64,000 nt of DNA from the NCBI GenBank assembly GCA_963556195.1, contig CAUVYP010001204.1:124001-188000 (forward strand), in the 5' to 3' direction. Below are positions 57,548-64,000 of this stretch, piece by piece. The stretch's first letter is position 1. Each line of letters starts with the position of its first letter. Below the pieces are notes generated by a model. It saw nothing but the letters and a program-made list of their open reading frames with translations. It did not search any database and was not told the DNA's origin. A program made the position numbers and the translations under genes. The DNA is from Sepiola atlantica (lineage: Eukaryota > Mollusca > Cephalopoda > Sepiida > Sepiolidae).

Positions 57548-60001
57548 CTAAGTCAGGTAGAGTCGCATCATTTGCTTCTCGGTGGCCCTCGATTTCCTCT
57601 TCTTACTGCCCTCACTGTGTACCGGCAGTGTCATGCGACGCAGGTCTAGGATATGCCGGGGAACGCCGTTCACCATCACATTGTTCTTCGACCGCAATCC
57701 CGTTACGATCCCTTTTTTCCAACGAGTGGTACACTGTGCATTAGGGGGTTTCACCCACACCTCTTCACCTACTTTGATAGTGGCTTCCTCACTCTCGATT
57801 CCTGCTGTTTTGTTGCACGGGTGCCGCCACTTATATGTGAAAACGGCCCTATGAGGGACAGTTGTCTCGTCTTGTTTGGTTTTTGGCGAGATGTTGTACC
57901 AAAACACCGCCTCTATGGGTGATACGTTGCTTTTTTCCGCAGTGGCTTTAATGGTGCGATGATTCCTCTCCACTATCACGTTGCCACTCGGCCGATACGC
58001 TGCTCTAAAAAATTGCCTTACTCCCCACTTATCGCATACCCCTTTAAAGGCTTCAGATCGGAAAGCGGGCCCATTGTCCATCAAGAGTTCCTCAACCGGC
58101 CCTCTCTCCAAAAATATCTCCTCGATGACCCCTCCGATCGCCCATGCCGCTTCTGCCCTGATTTCTCTCCAGATGGCAAACCTTCCCGGTCCACAGTCGA
58201 CCATCGAGAGATACAATTTGTGGCGATAGTGCGTCACATCAATAGCCAATCGCTTCCAGTCCTCCGCAACGTGCAACTGTCCTGTTTCGTGTCTGGACGG
58301 TCTAGGGTCAATTGATTGGCACTCTCGACAGTTCTCCACCACTTCCCTAACCTCCTCCTCGGTGGTCTCCGGGTAAACCTCTCTGGCTAGGAATAACGTT
58401 CGTTCCCGACCAAAGTGGTGCATTTCGTGTGACTCCTTGACTTCTTCCCCTGCATAGCATACCGAGGAGACCTCCTTTCCCTCCTGCAGCCAGGCCTTCT
58501 TCACGCGTGTCATCGAATCCGCCTTGTTTTTTTCTGATGGGACCAACACGACAGATACTCTTAACTGGAACTCCGCTATTAGATCGGCGAGCGCTCCGAG
58601 TCTGCGCTTGATCAGCATTTCCGCAGCACCTTTGGTCTTAACTCTCTTATCGCCAGTTACTGCCGACCGAATCCACGATGCTGCCGTTGCCGAATCGGTT
58701 TTAATTTCAATTATTTTCAATCCCCACTTCAGGGCCAGATTGAGTCCTTTCACAACGGCATCTAGTTCTGCTACGTTGATATGGGAGAAGTCGTTGGGTT
58801 TTCTCAGCCATGCCGCATCCTCCACAGTTACGCCTCCCATCTCTAGTACGACGCCCAACGCCAGGTTACTGGCATCGCACCAAATCGCACCCGCATCTCC
58901 GCTGCTGACATACCAGTCCCCTTTCACTGGGTCCTCATTCCTCACCCTCGCAATGATTTCTTGCAGCATGTTCATAACCTCCTTCGTTACACGGCCCTCC
59001 CAGCCAGCAGTGCCTGCTAGTCGTTTAATAAAACTACATGCTATCCTGAGCCAGCCAGCGATAGGATAGTGCCCGACCAGCCTCCCGCAGACTGAGAAGA
59101 GTTCTCGCTTCGTCAGCTCAGATCCGACTTCGGGTATTACACTCCCTCGTTCGAAGACAAGGCTTTCTTTTCCATCTTGCCTTAGTTTCAACCCCAGCAC
59201 CCGTCCTCCATCCAGGGCCTCCGCCGGTTTTGCAGTTAACCCATACTTCTCGACATGGCTTCTTACTTTCTCCGCTGTCACCTCTGCCTCCTCCACCAGA
59301 ATGTCGTCAATGTACGAACTAGTGGCCTCCACCACTGAACGGTCTTTGCTCAGCACCGTCTTCAGCACGGCAGTCATAATTTTGGGGGCTGAACTCAGCC
59401 CAAAGCCTAACCTCGTCAGACAATACACTCGCCCCTTGTACCGGACCAGCTGGTACTGCCAGAGTTTTTCATCTACATGGATCTGCAGGTATGCCGATTT
59501 CAGATCGACAATTTTTGTGGCCCGTCCCATTCTTCTCCATTTCCTCATGACCTCCTCACATACGTCGATCCCTGTTCCAGTGTGGCAGGCTACGTGTCTG
59601 TTCAATTCTCTGAAGTCCAGTACGGGCCTAATCTTGTTTTTCGTAGGCTGAACAACCGCCAGTAGTGGCAACACTCCTTTTTCTTCCCCTGTCCACGGTT
59701 TCAGAATTCCTTCTTTTATCCACCTCTCCACTTCTTCCTCAAATCCTTTTCTTATTTCTCCTCGCAGGGTGTTTTCGTAGCAGCCCACTTTATTCTGTAG
59801 TTCCGGGGGTCCGGAGATCCATTTCCATTCCACCGTCCACCTCACGCCATCAAACTTTGCCAGGAAATCTTTGTCCTCAATGCAGCAAACCTCCGGTTTT
59901 GGTATTCTGATGGTTCTATCACCTTCCACTCCTGCCACCCCACTGCGTCGAGACGTCCGAACGTCACTTGGCTCCCTCGTAACGTGGCACCCCCCAGTCG
60001 G
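57548..60001 (-). CDS. pol: Gypsy pol: reverse transcriptase, RNase H, integrase
   Basis: The frame is open from 60001 (stop TAA at 60004-60002) to its own stop at 57548. There is no ATG at the start, so it is presumably made as a protease-pol fusion by -1 frameshifting. Counting from the GTG codon at 59938: IEDKDF...GVRWTV N-terminal region; RT with VDLKSAY (Asp145) and YIDD (209-212); RNase H with Asp355, Glu391, Asp415 and Asp474; integrase zinc finger (H504/H508, C537-X2-C540); catalytic Asp567, Asp621, Glu657 with exact D-35-E spacing; and a C-terminal basic domain VKPPNAQCTTRWKKG. All catalytic residues are present and no internal stop exists, so the polyprotein looks functional. It copies the element RNA to DNA and inserts it. 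Several open frames on the opposite strand are shadows. Confidence 0.9.
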   Translation of the reverse strand, partial: PTGGCHVTREPSDVRTSRRSGVAGVEGDRTIRIPKPEVCCIEDKDFLAKFDGVRWTVEWKWISGPPELQNKVGCYENTLRGEIRKGFEEEVERWIKEGILKPWTGEEKGVLPLLAVVQPTKNKIRPVLDFRELNRHVACHTGTGIDVCEEVMRKWRRMGRATKIVDLKSAYLQIHVDEKLWQYQLVRYKGRVYCLTRLGFGLSSAPKIMTAVLKTVLSKDRSVVEATSSYIDDILVEEAEVTAEKVRSHVEKYGLTAKPAEALDGGRVLGLKLRQDGKESLVFERGSVIPEVGSELTKRELFSVCGRLVGHYPIAGWLRIACSFIKRLAGTAGWEGRVTKEVMNMLQEIIARVRNEDPVKGDWYVSSGDAGAIWCDASNLALGVVLEMGGVTVEDAAWLRKPNDFSHINVAELDAVVKGLNLALKWGLKIIEIKTDSATAASWIRSAVTGDKRVKTKGAAEMLIKRRLGALADLIAEFQLRVSVVLVPSEKNKADSMTRVKKAWLQEGKEVSSVCYAGEEVKESHEMHHFGRERTLFLAREVYPETTEEEVREVVENCRECQSIDPRPSRHETGQLHVAEDWKRLAIDVTHYRHKLYLSMVDCGPGRFAIWREIRAEAAWAIGGVIEEIFLERGPVEELLMDNGPAFRSEAFKGVCDKWGVRQFFRAAYRPSGNVIVERNHRTIKATAEKSNVSPIEAVFWYNISPKTKQDETTVPHRAVFTYKWRHPCNKTAGIESEEATIKVGEEVWVKPPNAQCTTRWKKGIVTGLRSKNNVMVNGVPRHILDLRRMTLPVHSEGSKKRKSRATEKQMMRLYLT

Positions 60002-60360
60002 TTAATTGCACTCATACCTATAATCACGTCAACACCACCGACCAGATGATTCAACACTAAGGCTCGCAGTCCAATGGACACCCCTTGCACCATTACTTCC
60101 GCTGTCGTCTCACCTAGGCACTTCACATCCCTGCCATCCACGGTCCTAATAGTCCTGGTTCCGCTCCATGACCTAGCGACATTCCTCGCTAACAACGTTG
60201 TAGTACAGCCTGTGTCGACAAGGGCTATGGCTTTCTTCCCATTGACTACTACCGGTAACCGAGGCAACGTTCCATCATGCGCCATCTCCGCACAGAAGGG
60301 GTAACCACTGGCGCAATAGCTCCCCTTCACTCGTTTCCCTGGTGCCGTGCAGCAACACAA
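59842..60360 (-). CDS. pro: Gypsy aspartic protease (gag -1 frame)
   Basis: Open frame in the -1 frame relative to gag, overlapping it by 34 nt. The retropepsin signature ALVDTGCTTTLL (catalytic DTG about 49-51 from the first in-frame Met) and the later hydrophobic-Gly motif VDVIIGMSAINRLGG are present. One DTG per chain fits a homodimeric retroviral-type protease that cleaves the gag-pol polyprotein. The in-frame ATG at 60360 lies upstream of the slippery site and is unlikely to be used. Expression by frameshifting at 60339-60333 gives APGKR-VKGSY across the junction. In many related elements protease and RT share one frame; here the frame closes at 59842 while pol continues in another -1 frame, so a second programmed frameshift or a 1-bp indel must be considered. 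Confidence 0.85.
   Translation of the reverse strand: MCCCTAPGKRVKGSYCASGYPFCAEMAHDGTLPRLPVVVNGKKAIALVDTGCTTTLLARNVARSWSGTRTIRTVDGRDVKCLGETTAEVMVQGVSIGLRALVLNHLVGGVDVIIGMSAINRLGGATLRGSQVTFGRLDAVGWQEWKVIEPSEYQNRRFAALRTKISWQSLMA
59989..59995 (-). promoter_or_regulatory. Candidate pro-pol -1 slippery site GGGGGGT
   Basis: Read in the protease frame as G-GGG-GGT (59995-59989), which fits X-XXY-YYZ. It lies just 3' of the last upstream stop in the pol frame (60004-60002), so a -1 slip there gives an uninterrupted protease-pol fusion. It is the only such heptamer I found in the 160-nt overlap. G-rich sites of this kind are less common than A- or U-rich ones and I did not find a clear pseudoknot, so an ancestral 1-bp indel between protease and RT remains a real alternative. 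Confidence 0.4.
60278..60339 (-). promoter_or_regulatory. gag-pro programmed -1 frameshift signal with pseudoknot
   Basis: On the minus strand the slippery heptamer G-GGA-AAC (60339-60333) is in the gag frame in canonical X-XXY-YYZ form, four codons (two sense codons inclusive) before the gag stop. After a 4-nt spacer, stem 1 GAAGGGG (60328-60322) pairs with CCCCTTC (60301-60295). Within its loop TGCGCCA (60315-60309) pairs with TGGCGCA (60284-60278) downstream, giving an H-type pseudoknot with two perfect 7-bp stems. A slip by -1 enters the protease frame exactly. Simian retroviruses use the same heptamer at gag-pro. Function is inferred, but heptamer, spacing, stems and frames all agree. 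Confidence 0.85.
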
Positions 60361-61058
60361 TAGCGGCTAAGGTGCCCCACTTGTCCACATCGGTAGCACG
60401 TGATCCCCGGTCTCGGCTCTTTGCAGTCCTTGATCAGATGAGGGCCCTGGCACCGGAAGCACTTGATTGCAGGTCTCCCCTCCTGTCCCCTCGCCGGCTG
60501 CCTCTTATTCAAGTGAGGCCTCATGCACATATTTCCACCCACAGCTGCAGCCACGATTGGGCTTTTAACATTTTTCACTAGGACTCTGGCGTGAACCAAG
60601 AGGTCGTCCACTTCCATAGTATGGATCCCAGTGATTCTCTGCATGTTCGTAGAGATTTCCTCTGGGAAGCCGTTAACTAGGTACAGCTTTACCGTCATCT
60701 CCAGGCTCCTCCCCACGTAACCAGCCAACCCTGCCAGTCTCCTGATCTCTGCCGCAAAGACGTCAACCGACTCGCCGGTCCACCTCAAACTGGAAAGCTT
60801 ACCAAGTGCTTCGAATGGGCCCTCAGCGAAGGCACATTTCAGCCTTTGCTCCACTGAGGCAAGGTCTTCCTTGTCTTCATCTCGCATCTGCTGGTAAATC
60901 GTGAGGGCTTCCCCCTCTAAGTATAGCGGCAGCAGGGTGACCACATCTTCTATCTTTTGCAGCTTCGCCACCATCTTTAATTTCTCCAGCCACTTAATCA
61001 GGTCACCCTCCCCAGTAAAGGGTCTCAGCATGTGAGTGCTCAGTCTCCACTCAGCCAT
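60327..61058 (-). CDS. gag: Gypsy gag: capsid and CCHC nucleocapsid
   Basis: Start chosen at the ATG 61058-61056 in the strong context ACCATGG, 30 nt beyond the LTR. The open frame extends further upstream into the LTR, but that part is outside the internal region and is repeated in the other LTR. The product is 243 residues. The N-terminal two thirds resemble retrotransposon gag/capsid ([20 protein letters not shown], then PLYLEGEALTIYQQM). The C-terminus has two zinc knuckles, CFRCQGPHLIKDC (spacing C-2-C-3-H-4-C, one residue short of canonical) and CYRCGQVGHLSRYC (canonical C-2-C-4-H-4-C). Gag packages the element RNA into particles. The stop TGA (60329-60327) lies just after the slippery heptamer. 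Its first 49 or so codons are duplicated at 55120-55266. Confidence 0.88.
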   Translation of the reverse strand: MAEWRLSTHMLRPFTGEGDLIKWLEKLKMVAKLQKIEDVVTLLPLYLEGEALTIYQQMRDEDKEDLASVEQRLKCAFAEGPFEALGKLSSLRWTGESVDVFAAEIRRLAGLAGYVGRSLEMTVKLYLVNGFPEEISTNMQRITGIHTMEVDDLLVHARVLVKNVKSPIVAAAVGGNMCMRPHLNKRQPARGQEGRPAIKCFRCQGPHLIKDCKEPRPGITCYRCGQVGHLSRYCVAARHQGNE

Positions 61059-61087
61059 GGTAATTTGCTCGATGCGCCGAAATAGCT
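61059..61087 (-). other. 29-nt leader between 5' LTR and gag ATG
   Basis: On the minus strand AGCTATTTCGGCGCATCGAG and a few further bases separate the LTR end (ATATCTCA) from the gag ATG. A primer-binding site is expected here, normally starting TGG to match a tRNA CCA end. None is seen, so priming may use an internal tRNA region or self-priming, or the LTR end may be placed wrongly. Confidence 0.45.
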
Positions 61088-61430
61088 TGAGATATACGCG
61101 ACACTGCTGGCCGTACTTCCGCTTTCTATCCACTCCGAAACGAATTTCTGCAACGTTTTTCTTCACTCTCTACGAATCCGACTTTTCTCCTATGATCAAA
61201 CTTCTCTGTTCGCAATCTAACTTCCCTCTCACTCCTCCCCCAATAACTCCTCTTTTATCTCTTTCATTTCCAATCAGGAGCATCTCATTTGCATACCTCG
61301 TAGTCACCCTGTAGGCATTTAAAGAAACAAGTCGGCCATTCTTGTTTCCTTCTTCTTAACACGAGGTAAGCCACGCAAAAACGCGGTCGGTCGTTCTTGT
61401 TTTCTCTTCTTTTTTCCTCATTTACACCAC
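61088..61430 (-). repeat. 5' LTR (about 343 bp)
   Basis: In element sense it runs from GTGGTGTAAATG at the satellite border to ATATCTCA at 61088. The first 319 bp repeat the 3' LTR with two differences; the last 24 nt (GCCAGCAGTGTCGCG and on) are absent from the 3' LTR but present in the fragment at 55379-55402. The outer boundary is uncertain by 1-2 bases because the left LTR offers an extra T that would complete a TG start. It should contain the element promoter, but no TATA box was identified with confidence. Confidence 0.85.
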
Positions 61431-64000
61431 GGATGACTTTGTTCAAGTTGCCGATTCTTAATGTTTGTAAAATAGATGATATCGTTTAAAGTCTGATTCT
61501 AAAGCATTGTAATTAGATGACTTTGTTCAAGTTGCGTATTCTAAAGTTTTGAAAATAGATGATATGGTTTGAAGTCAGATTCTACAGCATTGTAAATAGA
61601 TGACTTTGTTGAAGTTGCGGATTCTTAAGGTTTTAAAATAGATGATATCGTTTAAAGTCGGATTCCAAAGCATTGTAAATAGATTACTTTGTTCAAGTTG
61701 CTGATTCTGAAGGTTTGAAAATAGATGATATCGTTGAAAGTCGGATTCTAAAGCATTGTAAATAGATGACTTTGTTCAAGTTGCGGATTCTTTAGGTTTG
61801 AAAATCGATGATATTGTTTAAAGTCGGATTCTAAAGCATTGTAAATAGATGACTTTGGCTAAGTTGCGGATTCTTAATGGTTTAAAATAAGAGATATCGT
61901 TTTAAGTCGGATTCTAAAGCATCGTAAATAGAAGACTTTGTTCAAGTTGCGGATTCTTAAGGTTTAAAAATAGATGATATCGTTGAAAGTCGGATTCTAA
62001 AGCATTGTAAATAGATGACTTTGTTCAAGTGTCCGATTCTTAAGGTTTGAAAATAGATGATATCGTTCAAAGTCGGATTCTAAACCATTGTTAATAGATG
62101 ACTTTGTTTAAGTTTCGAGTTGTTATGGTTTAAAAATAGATGATATCGTTTAATGTCGGATACTAAAGCATTGTTAATAGATGACTTTGTTCAAGTTGCG
62201 GACTGCTCAGGTTTGAAAATAGATGATATCGTTTTAAGTCGGATTCTACAGCATTGTAAATAGATGACTTTGTTCAAGTTGGTGCATTCTTAGGGTTTGA
62301 AAAAAGATGATATCGTTTAAAGTCGGATTCTAAAGCATTGTAAATAGATGACTTTGTTCAAGTTGCGGATTCTTAGGGTTTGAAAATAGATGATATCGTT
62401 TAAAGTCGGATTCTAAAGCATTGTAAATAGATGACTTTGTTCAAGTTGCCGATTCTTAAGGTTTGAAAATAGATGATATCGTTTAAAGTCGGATTCTAAA
62501 GCATTGTAAATAGATGACTTTGTTCAAGTTGCGGATTCTTAAGGTTGGAAAATAGATGATATCTTATAAAGTCGGATTCTAAAGCATTGTAAATAGATGA
62601 CTTTGTTCAAGTTGCGGATTCTTTATGTTTGAAAATAGATTATATCGTTTAAAGTCTGATTCTAAAGCATTGTAATTAGATGACTTTGTTCAAGTTGCGT
62701 ATTCAAAAGTTTTGAAAATAGATGATATGGTTTAAAGTCAGATTCTACAGCATTGTAAATAGATGACTTTGTTCAAGTTGCGGATTCTTAAGGTTTTTAA
62801 ATAGATGATATCGTTTAAAGTCGGATTCCAAGACATTGTAAATAGATTACTTTGTTTAAGTTGCTGATTCTGAAAGTTTGAAAATAGAGGATATTGTTTA
62901 AAGTCGGATTCTAAAGCATTGTAAATAGATGACTTTGTTCAAGTTGCCGATTCTTAAGGTTTGAAAATCGATGATATTGTTTAAAGTCGGATTCTAAAGC
63001 ATTGTAAATAGATGACTTTGTTCAAGTTTCGGATTCTTAAGGTTTTAAAATAGATGATATCGGTTGAAGTCGGATACTACAGCATTGTAAATAGATGACA
63101 TTTTTCAAGTTGCGGATTCTTAAGGTTTGAAAATAGATGATATCGTTTAAAGTCCGATTCTAAAGCATTGTAAATAGATGACTTTGTTCAAGTTGCGGAT
63201 TCTTTATGTTTGAAAATAGATGATATCGTTTAAAGTCTGATTCTAAAGCATTGTAATTAGATGACTTTGTTCAAGTTGCGTATTCTAAAGTTTTGAAAAT
63301 AGATGATATGGTTTGAAGTCAGATTCTACAGCATTGTAAATAGATGACTTTGTTCAAGTTGCGGATTCTTAAGGTTTTAAAATAGATGATATCGTTTAAA
63401 GTCGGATTCCAAAGCATTGTAAATAGATTACTTTGTTCAAGTGTCTTATTCTGAAGGTTTGAAAATAGAGGATATTGTTTAAAGTCGGATTCTAAAGCAT
63501 CGTAAATAGATGACTTTGTTCAAGTTGCGGATTCTTAAGGTTTGGACATAAATAATATTGTCTTATGTTGGATTCTAAAGCATTGTAAATAGATGACTTT
63601 GTTCAAGTTGCGGATTCTTAAGGTTTGAAAATAGATGATATCGTTTACAGTTGGATTCTAAAGCATAGTATATAGATGAATTTGTTCAAGTTGCCGATTC
63701 TTAAGGTGTGAAAATAGATAATACCGTTTAAAATGGGATTCTAAAGCATTATAAATAGATGACTTTGTTTAAGTGGGGATTCTTAAGGTTTGGAAATAGA
63801 TGATATCGTTGAAAGTCGGATTTTAAATCATTGAAAATAGATGACTTTGTTCAAGTTGCGGATTCTGAATGTTTGAAAATAGATGATATCATTTAAAGTC
63901 GGATTCTAAAGCATTGTAAATAGCTGACTTTGTTCAAGTTGCCGATTCTTAAGGTTTGAAAATAGATAATATCGTTGAAAGTCGGATTCTAAATCATTGA
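61431..64000. repeat. 83-bp satellite tandem array, right arm (about 31 monomers)
   Basis: The same 83-bp satellite resumes directly after the LTR of the retrotransposon and runs to the window end, in the same orientation and register as the left arm. The first bases GGATGACTTTG correspond to about monomer position 21. The first monomer shares the uncommon variant GTTTGTAAAATAG with the monomer near 52436-52448, shortly before the insertion. Monomers at about 62100-62340 repeat an ordered set of variants (TCGAGTTGTTATGG, then GACTGCTCAGG, then GGTGCATTCTTAGGG) also found near 1250-1440 and 3490-3680, so both arms belong to one array. Confidence 0.97.

Larger units (their letters stand above)
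57094..61430 (-). mobile_element. Complete young Ty3/Gypsy-like LTR retrotransposon
   Basis: On the minus strand the order is 5' LTR (61430-61088), short leader, gag, protease, RT-RNaseH-integrase, polypurine tract, 3' LTR (57412-57094). RT before RNaseH before integrase is the Ty3/Gypsy order (BEL/Pao shares it). The RT, integrase and C-terminal VKPPNAQCTTRWKKG region point to a divergent Gypsy-like lineage. Over the shared 319 bp the LTRs differ at only two sites (57228 C versus 61246 A, and 57337 C versus 61355 A), about 99.4% identical, so insertion was recent. All three reading frames are open with catalytic residues present, so it may be active. No typical TGG-type tRNA primer-binding site follows the 5' LTR. 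No target-site duplication is seen: the left flank is USP10, the right flank satellite. Confidence 0.92.

Noticed and set aside
57582..59910. Several plus-strand open frames across the pol region
   Set aside because: They lie opposite a pol frame with complete catalytic motifs and show no recognisable protein features.
57088..61436. Target-site duplication for the Gypsy element
   Set aside because: The bases flanking the left LTR (CCAAC) and right LTR (GGATG) do not match, and the left LTR is incomplete, so a simple insertion with a duplication is not supported.

Overview
The window is eukaryotic nuclear DNA, most likely from an invertebrate animal. I cannot name the species from sequence alone. 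The two recognisable host genes encode DHX15/Prp43, a spliceosomal and ribosome-biogenesis DEAH helicase, and USP10, a ubiquitin-specific protease; the USP10 copy aligns well with animal USP10. About 55.4 of the 64 kb is one AT-rich (about 69% A+T) tandem satellite.

Layout. (1) 1-52813: satellite array of an 83-bp monomer, itself a diverged dimer of two 41-42-bp half-units. Monomer variants are organised into several different, partly nested higher-order repeats (HORs) with periods of 7 to 33 monomers. (2) 52814-61430: an 8.6-kb gene- and transposon-bearing block. (3) 61431-64000: the same satellite resumes. The array stops at monomer position 14 and resumes at about position 21, so the block sits inside a single monomer with about 6 bp missing. 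It therefore looks like one insertion, not an array edge.

The 8.6-kb block holds, left to right: an intronless DHX15 copy (+ strand) with an in-frame TAG and a C-terminus cut off at the last few codons; a 311-bp permuted piece of a Ty3/Gypsy-like element (start of gag, then the 3' part of the LTR, + strand); about 140 bp of unassigned AT-rich DNA; a 24-nt poly-T, which is a poly-A tail on the minus strand; an intronless, 5'-truncated USP10 copy (- strand) containing the complete protease domain; and a young, apparently complete Ty3/Gypsy-like retrotransposon (- strand) with LTRs about 99.4% identical and gag, protease and RT/RNaseH/integrase in three successive -1 frames.

The DHX15 junction falls at the LTR/internal-region boundary over a shared CAAG. 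The USP10 junction falls on an LTR lacking its last 24 nt. The LTR piece beside DHX15 appears identical to the full element. The simplest reading is that spliced mRNAs of two host genes were joined to one Gypsy element, through template switching or repair, and landed in the satellite. This is inference; an assembly chimera must be excluded first.

The retrotransposon carries a convincing programmed -1 frameshift signal between gag and protease: slippery heptamer GGGAAAC, a 4-nt spacer, and an H-type pseudoknot with two perfect 7-bp stems. A weaker candidate (GGGGGGT) lies at the protease/pol overlap.

No tRNA, rRNA, CRISPR or bacterial features were seen. Short open frames inside the satellite are products of the repeat and are not annotated as genes.
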